DNA from: Prevotella sp.
GTDB lineage: Bacteria > Bacteroidota > Bacteroidia > Bacteroidales > Bacteroidaceae
Assembly (NCBI GenBank): GCA_022778905.1
Contig: JALFRV010000156.1
Span: 1-39,016 of the forward strand
DNA length: 39,016 nucleotides
Direction: 5' to 3'
Below the pieces are notes generated by a model. The model worked only from the letters and a program-made list of their open reading frames with translations. It did no database searches and was not told the origin of the DNA. Shown one piece after another: positions 32,080-39,016 of this stretch. A program made the position numbers and the translations under genes. Within the stretch, counting starts at the first letter, position 1; every line of letters begins with the position of its first letter.

Positions 32080-32230
32080 CATTGCGGGCGGATACGCAGA
32101 TCCGCCCCTACGTGCACTTTTGTCTTTTCCTGCGGGCTCCTCTGTCTTTTCCGACGGGAGGGACGCAACGATCGAATGGGGACGCCGTTCATTGCGGACG
32201 GGCACAAGCCCCGCCCCTGCATTTCGTTGA
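32080..32230. repeat. Dispersed repeat F, inverted copy
   Basis: Carries the reverse complement of the TAGGGGCGGAT part (32082-32111) and the exact 42-bp reverse complement of 21491-21532 at 32160-32201. Between them lies GTCTTTTCCTGCGGG, which matches the CCATTGGAAAGGACAAAG side of copy 1. The order of blocks differs from copy 1, so the element has been rearranged or duplicated in part. Confidence 0.85.
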
Positions 32231-32419
32231 GGTGGTGTCATGAATAAATACCGCATCATTCAGCACTCAACATTTCTCATTTCAGATTGCCGAAATGTCC
32301 ATTCGGGCATGCCTCCCTTCCCTCGGAGGGGCCGGAGGAGGCTCCTGCCTGCATTCCGGTGAGCGTGTATGTTTGGGGCGTAAAAATCATGCGGTTTTGA
32401 CGGATGATAGATGCGGGCT

Positions 32420-32506
32420 GCGCAGAGCTATGCTTTCGGCGGCCGAAAGCTATCATATGGGCGGCCGAAAGCATAGCTCTTGAGGCTCGAAAGCATAGCT
32501 CTGCGC
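32420..32506. repeat. Palindromic microrepeat, copy E2
   Basis: Perfect 19-bp arms: GCGCAGAGCTATGCTTTCG at 32420-32438 and its reverse complement at 32488-32506. The middle repeats GGCCGAAAGCTATCATATGG and a further GCGGCCGAAAGCATAGCTCT unit. It matches copy E1 at 21276-21358. Confidence 0.85.
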
Positions 32507-32553
32507 GGGCCTGACGAAGCGTCTGATTTTCAAAGACTTACAAAGCGGGCTTT

Positions 32554-33603
32554 TCACTTGTAGAAGTTGTGCTCGTAAGCGGCGAACTCATCCTTGCCCT
32601 GCACGCATCGCTTCCACCACGCCTCGATGAATCCGCAGCCGTAGCCGATGAGCTGCGTGAAGGCGGCACGTACGGCGAGGAGCCCGATCTTCTCGCTATT
32701 GTTCTTGATGGTTGCGTCAAAAAAGAGGATGGCGGCATAGAGGAGGATGGGGCAGAGCGAGAAGATGCTTACCGCGATGCCCAATGCTTGCTGCATGCCG
32801 GCAGGCAGGAGGAAGAAGAGCACGATGCCCGTGAGGAAGCCGGTCAGCAGCAGGGCCACCCCGACGGTGAACACCATCGGGAGCAGGTGGACTGCCTTGA
32901 GGCTGCCGGGATGGCGCTTGTGGAGGTTGATGCGGGCGATGCCCGAGTTGTAGACCTGCCGCCAGAACTTGCGGAAGTCGGTTCGCCGCTTGTGCCAAAC
33001 CCATGCCTCGGGGAACAGGCGGCATCGGCAGCCGGCCTGGTAGAGGCGGATCGAGAAGTCGATGTCTTCGCCGAAGCGCATCCGGGAGAATCCGCCGAGA
33101 CGCAGGTAGACATCGCGCCGGATGCCCATGTTGAAGGACCGGGGGTAGAACTTGTCGAGCTTCTTCTTCCCTCCCCGTATGCCTCCGGTGGTGAAGAAGG
33201 ATGTCATCGAGTAGGAGATGGCCTTCTGCACGTCGGTGAAGGAAGCGTGCGCACGGTCCGGACCGCCGAATGCGTCGGCCGGTTCGCGCTGAAGTTCGGC
33301 GTCAATCGCAGCCATATAGCCTTCGGGCAGCACCACGTCGCTGTCGAGGATGAGCAGGTATTCGCCCTGTGCACGCTCCGCGCCGTAGTTGCGGCTTTGC
33401 CCCGGACCGCTGTTGGACTTCATGAAATAGTGGAGGTCAAGTTTGTTCCGGTAGTGGTCGCAGACTGTCCGGCAAGGCTGCTGTGATCCGTCTTCGACAA
33501 CGATCACTTCAAAATCGCGGTACGACTGCTCCGTGAGGCTCGACAAGAGTTCGTCTATCTCTTCGGGGCGGTTGTAAACTGGAACGATGATGGAATATTT
33601 CAT
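32554..33603 (-). CDS. Family 2 glycosyltransferase with C-terminal membrane segments
   Basis: A 349-residue GT-A enzyme. The nucleotide-sugar site is at the N-terminus (IIVPVYNRPEEID, VVEDGS), the DxD-type motif is DSD (87-89, LLILDSDVVLP), and a catalytic-type ED is in FGEDIDFSIRLYQAG with a following histidine in WVWHKRRTDFRKF. About four hydrophobic segments lie at 245-330 (VFTVGVALLLTGFLTGIVLF), anchoring the enzyme on the inner membrane with the catalytic domain in the cytoplasm. It could act on cell-surface glycans or glycolipids. It stands alone between a repeat-rich gap and efp, so context gives no acceptor. Confidence 0.88.
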   Translation of the reverse strand: MKYSIIVPVYNRPEEIDELLSSLTEQSYRDFEVIVVEDGSQQPCRTVCDHYRNKLDLHYFMKSNSGPGQSRNYGAERAQGEYLLILDSDVVLPEGYMAAIDAELQREPADAFGGPDRAHASFTDVQKAISYSMTSFFTTGGIRGGKKKLDKFYPRSFNMGIRRDVYLRLGGFSRMRFGEDIDFSIRLYQAGCRCRLFPEAWVWHKRRTDFRKFWRQVYNSGIARINLHKRHPGSLKAVHLLPMVFTVGVALLLTGFLTGIVLFFLLPAGMQQALGIAVSIFSLCPILLYAAILFFDATIKNNSEKIGLLAVRAAFTQLIGYGCGFIEAWWKRCVQGKDEFAAYEHNFYK

Positions 33604-33628
33604 GGACAGGCAGAGCTAATGGGGAAAG

Positions 33629-33787
33629 GTGAAAAAGTAAAAGCGTAAAAAGGCAAGAAGCGCGTTGCCGATGGGCTGCACCCATGGAGAGGGAGCGGGA
33701 ACGACAAAATGTAAAAAGGTAAAAGGGTAAAAAAGTAAAACAGACAGATCTGCCGCCCGCTTTACATTTACCCTTTTACCTTTTTCC
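33629..33787. repeat. Hairpin repeat C (GTAAAA microrepeat arms)
   Basis: A 19-bp perfect inverted repeat, AAAAAGGTAAAAGGGTAAA (33713-33731) and its complement at 33767-33785, with a 35-nt loop. A degenerate further copy of the GTAAAA words lies at 33629-33652, and a small hairpin ATGGG/CCCAT (33671-33685) is between. It is directly downstream of efp on the minus strand and may act as its terminator. Confidence 0.75.
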
Positions 33788-33794
33788 GTTTCCG

Positions 33795-34361
33795 TTATGC
33801 GTTCACGCGGCCTACGTAGCTTCCGTCACGCGTATCAACGGTGATGGTCTCGCCCTCGTTGATGAAGAGAGGCACGCGCACCTCTGCTCCGGTCTCGAGC
33901 GTAGCGGGCTTCGTGGCGTTGGTGGCCGTGTTGCCCTTCACGCCCGGCTCGCTATGGGTGATGAGCAGGTTGGTCTTGATCGGCATTTCGGCAGAGAGGA
34001 TGGTGCCGTCGGAGGTGTCAGTCACCACGTCGACGATGTCGCCTTCCTTCATGAATTCCGCTCCGGTGATCATATCCTTGGCGATCGGAATCTGCTCGAA
34101 AGTCTCCTGGTTCATGAAGATGCAACCCGTGCTGTCTTCATAGAGATACTGATAGGGGCGGTGCTCTACGCGGACGTCATCGAGCTTGAACCCAACCTGG
34201 AAGGTGCGTTCCAGCACTCGGCCGTCTGCCACATTCTTCAGCTTGGTGTTCATCACCGTGTTTCCCTTTCCGGGCTTCCTGTGTTGGAAGTCGATACATT
34301 TCCAGATGCCTCCATCCAAGCGGATGCAGGTACCGATTTTGATTTCTTGTGAATTGATCAT
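33795..34361 (-). CDS. efp: Translation elongation factor P
   Basis: A 188-residue tRNA-like protein that rescues ribosomes stalled at polyproline. The three beta-barrel domains are present: N-terminal KOW-like (IKIGTCIRLDGG), the middle domain (RTFQVGFKLDDVRVEHRPYQYLYEDS) and the C-terminal domain ending TVDTRDGSYVGRVNA. The tip of the first domain reads HRKPGKGNTV with Lys32, the usual modification site (Lys34 in E. coli). No epmA or epmB-like gene lies in the window. The gene is divergent from rpmH, a common order in Bacteroidales, with a promoter box at 34405-34412. Confidence 0.96.
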   Translation of the reverse strand: MINSQEIKIGTCIRLDGGIWKCIDFQHRKPGKGNTVMNTKLKNVADGRVLERTFQVGFKLDDVRVEHRPYQYLYEDSTGCIFMNQETFEQIPIAKDMITGAEFMKEGDIVDVVTDTSDGTILSAEMPIKTNLLITHSEPGVKGNTATNATKPATLETGAEVRVPLFINEGETITVDTRDGSYVGRVNA

Positions 34362-34404
34362 TGCAAATATCTGTAATTTCTTGTTATTATCTCTTTTGCG
34401 GGTG

Positions 34405-34412
34405 CAAAGTTA
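34405..34412 (-). promoter_or_regulatory. -7 promoter box of efp
   Basis: CAAAGTTA (plus strand) is TAACTTTG on the minus strand, followed by CA, 44 nt before the efp ATG. No clear -33 element. The box lies in the short divergent gap shared with rpmH. Confidence 0.55.
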
Positions 34413-34463
34413 CAAAGAAATAATAAAAAAAGGCTTCTTTTAAGGCGAAAAATCGAATAAATC

Positions 34464-34494
34464 TTTGTCATTTCGAAAATTATGCGTAATTTTG
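34464..34494 (+). promoter_or_regulatory. Promoter of rpmH
   Basis: TTTG at 34464-34467 and TAATTTTG at 34487-34494 are 19 nt apart, a full match to the Bacteroidetes -33/-7 pattern. The ATG is 56 nt downstream of the box. Confidence 0.75.
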
Positions 34495-34550
34495 CAGCCC
34501 AAACGGGAGTATTCCAGCATTGATCAAAATCATAAAAATATAATAAAACA

Positions 34551-34706
34551 ATGAAAAGAACATTTCAGCCGCACAATCGCCGTCGCGTCAACAAGCATGG
34601 TTTCCGTGAGAGAATGGCGACAAAGAACGGCCGTCGCGTACTGGCATCCCGCCGTGCTCACGGACGTAAAAAGTTAACCGTTTCGGACGAGAATCACGGT
34701 AAGTAA
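34551..34706 (+). CDS. rpmH: 50S ribosomal protein L34
   Basis: A 51-residue protein not listed in the ORF track because it is short. It reads [20 protein letters not shown] and goes on with [20 protein letters not shown], the full L34 signature, with a short C-terminal tail (TVSDENHGK). A consensus promoter and a strong rho-independent terminator frame it, so it is a single-gene transcript. A minus-strand ORF over it (34588-34908) is a shadow. Confidence 0.98.
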   Translation: MKRTFQPHNRRRVNKHGFRERMATKNGRRVLASRRAHGRKKLTVSDENHGK

Positions 34707-34741
34707 TTCGCTCGCGATCCGATTGGAACGACCAGAAGGAA

Positions 34742-34786
34742 ACAGAAAGATGCCAAGCTGACGGCTTGCGTCTTTCTGTTTTTTTT
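34742..34786 (+). terminator. Rho-independent terminator of rpmH
   Basis: ACAGAAAGA...CAAGC pairs with GCTTG...TCTTTCTGT around a short loop, followed by a run of eight or more T. It lies 36 nt after the rpmH stop. Confidence 0.9.
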
Positions 34787-34860
34787 GTCCTCTCAGGCCG
34801 GAAGCGCCTTCCGGATCCCGCGTCCGGATCCTGCGGTGGCGAAGAAAAGCAGCGCTTTTC

Positions 34861-34891
34861 TTTGTCGTTCATCCTTTTTGTACTATCTTTG
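34861..34891 (+). promoter_or_regulatory. Promoter of the PASTA/rluD/ddl unit
   Basis: TTTG (34861-34864) and TATCTTTG (34884-34891), 19 nt apart and followed by CAG, match the Bacteroidetes promoter pattern fully. The ATG at 34911 is 20 nt downstream of the box. It probably drives the PASTA gene, rluD and ddl. Confidence 0.75.
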
Positions 34892-34910
34892 CAGCATAAA
34901 CGGATCATGA

Positions 34911-35645
34911 ATGAAATCTTCTGAGTTCGCCGGAAAATTCAAGAGCAGATACCTCTGGGGCAATCTGGCTGCGATGGCTGCCGTGGTTGTCTTGTTGTGC
35001 ATAGGCATCAAGTACGGCCTTGATCTATATACCCACCACGGAGAGTCCATCCCCATCCCCAACATCGTACATCGCTCGTATGCCGACGCCGAACGTATCC
35101 TCGACGATGCAGGCCTTCAGATACAGGTCACAGATACCGGATACGTCAAGTCGCTGCCACCCGACTGCATCCTGGCACAGTCGCCCGATGCAGGCGAAAG
35201 GGTGAAGGCCGGCCGCATCGTCTATGTCACGATCAACTCGCCCCATACGCCTACGCTCGTCCTGCCTGACATCATCGACAACAGTTCGCTGCGTGAGGCG
35301 ATGGCGAAGCTGACAGCCATGGGCTTCAAGTTGGGTCAGCCACAATACATCACCGGTGAGAAAGACTGGGTGTACGGCGTGCTCGTGCGCGGCAGACACG
35401 TCGTCACCGGCGACCGGATCTCCGTGGAGGATCAGGTGATCATACAGGTCGGAAACGGCTTGCGTGACGCATCGGATTCCGTGAACTACGTTGATCCCGT
35501 CTATCCCGAATCACATGGCGACCAGTCAGATATGATGGAGGACTTTGAGGAAGTCACGGCGCCGCCCTCAGAGCCTGCTCCGCAGGTCGCGCCGCCGTCA
35601 TCCGTCAAACCCGCAGCGCCCGTGAAGGAGAAAAAGACCGAATAG
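34911..35645 (+). CDS. PASTA-domain membrane protein
   Basis: A 244-residue protein with one TM (about 17-38, MAAVVVLLCIGIKYGLDLY) and at least two PASTA repeats outside the membrane (IPNIVHRSYADAERILDDAG with AQSPDAGERVKAGRIVYVTI, then LPDIIDNSSLREAMAKLTAM with VLVRGRHVVTGDRIS). The tail is rich in Pro, Glu and Val (about 205-244). PASTA domains usually bind muropeptides or beta-lactams. No kinase domain is attached. The stop lies one base before the RluD-type gene. Confidence 0.85.
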   Translation: MKSSEFAGKFKSRYLWGNLAAMAAVVVLLCIGIKYGLDLYTHHGESIPIPNIVHRSYADAERILDDAGLQIQVTDTGYVKSLPPDCILAQSPDAGERVKAGRIVYVTINSPHTPTLVLPDIIDNSSLREAMAKLTAMGFKLGQPQYITGEKDWVYGVLVRGRHVVTGDRISVEDQVIIQVGNGLRDASDSVNYVDPVYPESHGDQSDMMEDFEEVTAPPSEPAPQVAPPSSVKPAAPVKEKKTE

Positions 35646-35646
35646 C

Positions 35647-36711
35647 ATGGCAGAAGACATCGAAGAGATAGAAGGACTGGAAGACGAGGACCAGCAGCTC
35701 TATGAGCATTTCCGGTTCGTGGTCGACAAGGGGCAGGAGCCGCTGCGGATAGACAAATACATGCAGGAAAAGCTCCAGCACTCGAGCCGCAACCGCATCC
35801 AGAAAGCCGCGGATGCAGGCTTCGTCCATGTCAATGACCGCCCCGTGAAGAGCAATTACAAAGTTCGGCCGGGCGATGTCATCACCTTAATGCTCGACAC
35901 ACCGCGTCATGACAGCACCATCGTAGCTGAAGACATCCCGATAGACATCATCTACGAGGATGCCGAACTGATGGTCATCAACAAGCCCGCCGGACTTGTC
36001 GTCCATCCGGGAGCAGGCAATTTCCACGGCACACTGATCAATGCCATCGCCTGGCACATGCGTGAGGTGCCCGCATTCGATCCCAATGACCCGGAGGTAG
36101 GGCTGGTCCACCGCATCGACAAGGACACGAGCGGACTGATAGTCATAGCCAAGACGCCCGAAGCAAAGACCAAATTAGGCCTCCAATTCTTCAACAAGAC
36201 CACCCATCGCAGCTATAACGCCGTCGTATGGGGCAACTTCACAGAAGACGAAGGACGCATCGAGGGCAACATCGGGCGCGATCCGAAAGACCGGCTGCGC
36301 ATGGCCGTCTTCCCCGCAGACAGCGAGACGGGCAAGCCCGCCGTCACTCACTATCGCGTGATCGAGCGGTTCGGCTACGTCACCTTGGTGGAATGCGTTC
36401 TCGAGACGGGCCGTACGCACCAGATACGTGCCCACATGAAGCACATCGGACATCCCCTCTTCGGCGACGAGCGCTATGGCGGGACCGAGATACTGCGTGG
36501 CAACCGGAGCTCCACCTACAAGGCCTTCATCCAGAACTGCCTCACGCTTTGTCCCCGGCAGGCACTCCATGCGCGGACCATAGGATTCGTCCATCCCGTG
36601 ACCGGCAGGCAAATGGACTTCACGTCTGACCTTCCGGATGATATGAAACAATTGGTGTCCAAGTGGCAGACCTATGTAAAAGGTACCACGAACGATACAT
36701 TCGAAGAATAA
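35647..36711 (+). CDS. rluD: 23S rRNA pseudouridine synthase, RluD family
   Basis: A 354-residue enzyme of the RluA/RluD group that isomerises uridines in 23S rRNA. The S4 RNA-binding domain is at about 32-80 (RIDKYMQEKLQHSSRNRIQ). The catalytic domain has INKPAGLVVHPGAG, then the active-site motif HRIDKDTSG with catalytic Asp158, and the C-terminal RTHQIRAHMKHIGHPLFGDERYGG. It ends 17 nt before the ddl ATG. The specific target uridines (as for RluD) are inferred from the family. Confidence 0.9.
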   Translation: MAEDIEEIEGLEDEDQQLYEHFRFVVDKGQEPLRIDKYMQEKLQHSSRNRIQKAADAGFVHVNDRPVKSNYKVRPGDVITLMLDTPRHDSTIVAEDIPIDIIYEDAELMVINKPAGLVVHPGAGNFHGTLINAIAWHMREVPAFDPNDPEVGLVHRIDKDTSGLIVIAKTPEAKTKLGLQFFNKTTHRSYNAVVWGNFTEDEGRIEGNIGRDPKDRLRMAVFPADSETGKPAVTHYRVIERFGYVTLVECVLETGRTHQIRAHMKHIGHPLFGDERYGGTEILRGNRSSTYKAFIQNCLTLCPRQALHARTIGFVHPVTGRQMDFTSDLPDDMKQLVSKWQTYVKGTTNDTFEE

Positions 36712-36728
36712 ATAATACATTTCAAGCG

Positions 36729-37724
36729 ATGAAAGATTTGAAAAGAAATATCGCCATTGTGTGTGGTGGTGACTCGTCCGAGCATGATGTGTCCATGCGA
36801 TCCGCACAGGGACTCTACAGCTTCTTTGACAAGGAGCGCTACAATGTCTATATCGTCGATGTCAAAGGACTGGACTGGCAGGTGCACACAGATAACGGAC
36901 AGACTTCCCGGATCGACCGTAACGACTTCTCGTTCGTCAAGGACGGCAAGGCCGTCATATTCGATTACGCCTACATCACCATCCATGGCCAGCCCGGCGA
37001 GAATGGTCCGCTGCAGGGATATTTCGACTTACTGCGCATCCCTTACTCCACGAGCGGCGTGCTGGTCGAAGCAATGACCTTCGATAAGTATGTCCTCAAC
37101 AACTACCTGCGTGGCTTCGGCATCCGCGTGGCCGACAGTATGCTGCTCCGACGTGGCGACAGTTACGACGAGCAGGCTATCGAACGCCGGCTCGGCATGC
37201 CGTGTTTCGTCAAGCCGGCAGCCGACGGAAGCAGCTTCGGAGTCAGCAAGGTGAAGAACGCCGATCAGCTTTCGCCGGCCCTGCGTGTGGCTTTCATGGA
37301 AAGCAATGAGGTGATGATCGAGCGCTTCCTCGATGGTGTGGAGATCTCGCAGGGTGTCTACAAGACGCGCGAAAAGAGCGTCGTCTTCCCCGCAACGGAA
37401 GTTGTGACGAGCAATGAGTTCTTCGATTACGATGCCAAATACAACGGACAGGTCCAGGAGATCACCCCTGCCCGCATCGCTCCCGAGACCGCCGAGCGCG
37501 TCTCGGCATTGACCAGCCGCATCTATGACATACTCCACTGCAACGGGATCATACGCATTGACTATATCATCTCTAAGGACAAGGACGGCCAGGATCAGAT
37601 TAACATGCTCGAGATCAACACCACTCCGGGCATGACAGTCACCAGCTTCATTCCCCAGCAGGTCCGTGCGGCCGGTCTGGACATCAAGGATGTGCTGACC
37701 GACATCGTGGAGAACCAGTTCTGA
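36729..37724 (+). CDS. ddl: D-alanine-D-alanine ligase
   Basis: An ATP-grasp enzyme that makes D-Ala-D-Ala for peptidoglycan, in the cytoplasm. The start is placed at MKDLKRNIAIVCGG (36729), which gives 331 residues; the track start at 36663 lies inside the rluD gene. Motifs are GGDSSEHDVSMRSA, HGQPGENGPLQG, FVKPAADGSSFGVSKV and the metal-binding end LEINTTPGMT. The TPGMT end has Thr where most Ddl proteins have Leu or Met before Pro. The next reading frame is the collapsed acyltransferase 73 nt downstream. Confidence 0.94.
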   Translation: MKDLKRNIAIVCGGDSSEHDVSMRSAQGLYSFFDKERYNVYIVDVKGLDWQVHTDNGQTSRIDRNDFSFVKDGKAVIFDYAYITIHGQPGENGPLQGYFDLLRIPYSTSGVLVEAMTFDKYVLNNYLRGFGIRVADSMLLRRGDSYDEQAIERRLGMPCFVKPAADGSSFGVSKVKNADQLSPALRVAFMESNEVMIERFLDGVEISQGVYKTREKSVVFPATEVVTSNEFFDYDAKYNGQVQEITPARIAPETAERVSALTSRIYDILHCNGIIRIDYIISKDKDGQDQINMLEINTTPGMTVTSFIPQQVRAAGLDIKDVLTDIVENQF

Positions 37725-37797
37725 ACCTGTCCTTCGCATTGCCCGTTCCTATGAGGAGGCGGAAACATATACCATCAACCTATTAAACAGCGTGCTT

Positions 37798-37956
37798 ATG
37801 AAGATTCCTGAGATTTTTGATCCGATCCGTCCGTTCGAACCGGATGGATTGCCGGCAGCACACGACCGGACGCCGGGGAAGGACGAACCGTTCCTTCGGG
37901 AGCGGATCCTCACAAGGTACGCCAACCCGGCTATCAACTCCCTGAGCGCCCTATGA
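37798..37956 (+). pseudogene. Remnant of a 1-acyl-sn-glycerol-3-phosphate acyltransferase-like gene
   Basis: A 52-codon frame, too short for the ORF track. Its first about 24 residues (MKIPEIFDPIRPFEPDGLPA) match, from memory, the N-terminus of the Bacteroidetes lysophosphatidate acyltransferase that normally follows ddl. Residues about 27-49 (KDEPFLRERILTRYANPA) match the C-terminal end of the same protein. The middle of roughly 300 or more residues with the HX4D motif is missing, and the frame is kept. The stop overlaps the next gene as ATGA, as expected for the intact gene order. It could still be translated as a leader coupling ddl to the lipoprotein gene. It may be an in-frame deletion, or an assembly collapse. 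Confidence 0.6.
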
Positions 37957-38615
37957 GCCGGAGCCCGATCCTCCTCTGCCTGCTTCTGATCATGGCTGCA
38001 TGTACGGCGGATCAGTATGACACGGGCGACGGACGATACTCCTATCTGTCCGCCGACTTTGTCCGGGCGCACACGAGCATGGCCGGCGCGGTCGATTATG
38101 CCGTCACTGACGACGGCGACTCGCTGATCCTGAATCCGGAGGGCAAGGCTTCGTGGGCGACAAAGGCCGATTCTGTCTATCGCGCACTGCTATATTATAA
38201 TAAGGTGAAAGGTGGGGCTGAACCGGTGGTGATCACCCGGGTGCCGGTCATCATCCCCCTGGCGACCTCCCGTCCGGACACGCTGCGCACCGATCCCGTG
38301 ACTTTCGAGAGTGCCTGGGTGAGCAAGGACGGCCGCTATCTGAATGTGGGCTATGCCGTGAAGACCGGCCGGAGTGATCAGGCTGACACGCAATACCAGA
38401 CGCTCGGCATCCGTCTCGACTCGGCGGTGGCCGACACCGAGGGGCGGAGAAGAATATCGCTGACCATGTACCACGACCAGCATGGCGTGCCGGAATATTA
38501 CTCTGTGCGCGGTTATGTGAGCATCCCGTTGGACAAGGTGCAGCGTCCGTGCACATTGGAGCTGACGGTCAACACTTATTCCGGCGTGGTCCGCCGGGAG
38601 TTCCGGTGTGAATAG
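37953..38615 (+). CDS. NigD-like lipoprotein
   Basis: A 220-residue protein with a lipoprotein signal peptide: MSRSPILLCLLLIMAACTAD, with the lipobox cysteine at about 17 (MAAC). The body is beta-rich, with VPVIIPLATSRPDTLRTDPV, FESAWVSKDGRYLNVGYAVKTG and MYHDQHGVPEYYSVRGYVSIPL. This is the pattern of NigD-like proteins, common in Bacteroidales and of unknown function. It starts inside the stop of the preceding remnant (ATGA). It is followed by a strong hairpin terminator. Confidence 0.8.
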   Translation: MSRSPILLCLLLIMAACTADQYDTGDGRYSYLSADFVRAHTSMAGAVDYAVTDDGDSLILNPEGKASWATKADSVYRALLYYNKVKGGAEPVVITRVPVIIPLATSRPDTLRTDPVTFESAWVSKDGRYLNVGYAVKTGRSDQADTQYQTLGIRLDSAVADTEGRRRISLTMYHDQHGVPEYYSVRGYVSIPLDKVQRPCTLELTVNTYSGVVRREFRCE

Positions 38616-38645
38616 GCAGACGGTCCATTGCCGGATCCGAAAGGC

Positions 38646-38683
38646 AAAAGTGCATAGCCCGATTGCGGCTATGCACTTTTTTC
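38646..38683. terminator. Bidirectional rho-independent terminator
   Basis: AAAAGTGCATAGCC (38646-38659) pairs with GGCTATGCACTTTT (38667-38680), and T-runs follow on the plus strand (A-run at the start gives T on the minus strand). It sits between the lipoprotein gene and the convergent dehydrogenase gene and can serve both. Confidence 0.88.
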
Positions 38684-38689
38684 TGCTCT

Positions 38690-39016
38690 TTATCGTCCGA
38701 GTTTGACAGCTAACTTGTCCAGCATGTCGGCCGTCATGGCACTCAAGTCGTAGTCGGGCGTCCATCCCCACTCTTCGCGTGCACAGCTGTCGTCCATCCG
38801 GTCGGGCCAGCTGTCGGCGATACATTGCTTGAGCGGGTCGATCTCGTAGTCCATCTCGAAGGCCGGTTTGTGCTTTCTGATTTCCTCGAAGATGGTCTCC
38901 GGTCCGAAGCTCATGGAGGTGATGTTGAAGCTGTTGCGGTGGATGAGCTTGTCGGGATCGGCTTCCATGAGCATCATGGTGGCCTTGAGGGCATCGGGCA
39001 TGTAGATCATGTCCAT
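38690..39016 (-). CDS. Threonine 3-dehydrogenase-like SDR enzyme, C-terminal part
   Basis: The frame is open to the right edge, so only the last 108 residues are seen. MDMIYMPDALKATMMLMEAD, FNITSMSFGPETIFEEI and REEWGWTPDYDLSAMTADML are the conserved end of extended SDR enzymes of the Bacteroidetes threonine dehydrogenase/NAD-dependent epimerase group. Such enzymes oxidise threonine to 2-amino-3-ketobutyrate with NAD. A UDP-sugar epimerase is the alternative, but the end motifs favour threonine dehydrogenase. The catalytic Tyr-Lys part lies outside the window. Confidence 0.75.
   Translation of the reverse strand: MDMIYMPDALKATMMLMEADPDKLIHRNSFNITSMSFGPETIFEEIRKHKPAFEMDYEIDPLKQCIADSWPDRMDDSCAREEWGWTPDYDLSAMTADMLDKLAVKLGR

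Larger units (their letters stand above)
31748..32553. other. 800-bp repeat-filled intergenic region
   Basis: No gene can be supported. It contains the promoter of the DUF4450-like gene, two inverted copies of the TAGGGGCGGAT-type repeat, an inverted copy of the 42-bp repeat seen before radC, a GAGGGGCCGGAGGAGGCTC block (32324-32345) and palindromic microrepeat E2. Small ORFs on both strands (for example 31804-32259 minus and 31839-32243 plus) run through these repeats and have repeat-derived protein sequence such as ARRGGSAYPPAM, so they are rejected. Confidence 0.75.

Noticed and set aside
31804-32259. 151-aa and 134-aa ORFs on both strands
   Set aside because: Both are made of repeat F sequence and resemble no protein family; peptides such as ARRGGSAYPPAM come from the repeat.

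Overview
The window looks like chromosomal DNA of a GC-rich member of the Bacteroidales, most likely Prevotellaceae. Pointers are a Bacteroides-type N-acyl-ornithine carbamoyltransferase beside proA and proB, about 800-residue fused FtsX permeases, a NigD-like lipoprotein, a DUF4450-like glycosidase, and repeated upstream TAnnTTTG boxes (the -7 element of the Bacteroidetes housekeeping sigma factor), several with a TTTG or TTGG about 19-20 nt further upstream. The genus is an inference. No rRNA, tRNA, CRISPR array, prophage or transposase gene was seen.

Left part (1-5912, + strand): the 3' part of proB, then proA, an N-succinyl/N-acetylornithine carbamoyltransferase gene, a secreted alpha/beta hydrolase and a threonine aldolase. 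Two large hairpin repeats lie in the gaps.

Central locus (5937-20949): two divergent units. The minus-strand unit encodes a tripartite exporter: TolC-like outer membrane factor, HlyD/MacA-like adaptor, three fused FtsX permeases and one MacB/LolD-type ATPase. The plus-strand unit encodes an NtrC-type sigma-54 activator, its histidine kinase and a B12-binding-type radical SAM enzyme. The gap between them holds a -24/-12 (sigma-54) promoter aimed at the exporter and a 19-bp dyad upstream of it, so the two-component system probably switches on the exporter. The radical SAM enzyme is the unexplained partner and may act on the exported compound or on the envelope damage being sensed.

Next (20950-31747): a repeat-rich gap, radC, an OmpR-type two-component pair, a convergent PiT-type phosphate permease with a PhoU-like tail, a promoter-rich gap, a MIP18-type Fe-S assembly factor overlapping lpxH, a hairpin repeat, and a secreted 1005-residue DUF4450-like hydrolase.

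Right part (31748-39016): an 800-bp gap full of repeats, a family 2 glycosyltransferase and efp on the minus strand. A housekeeping run on the plus strand follows: rpmH (missing from the ORF track), a PASTA protein, an RluD-type pseudouridine synthase and ddl. After ddl comes a 52-codon ORF that seems to be the two ends of a lysophosphatidate acyltransferase joined after loss of the middle, overlapping a NigD-like lipoprotein by ATGA. The C-terminal end of a threonine dehydrogenase-like SDR enzyme closes the window.

The intergenic DNA is unusually rich in long imperfect palindromes. Two of them (2141-2289 and 28506-28706) share a core while their arms differ in sequence, yet each stays self-complementary. 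The most notable observations are this repeat family, the sigma-54 exporter/radical SAM locus, and the collapsed acyltransferase.
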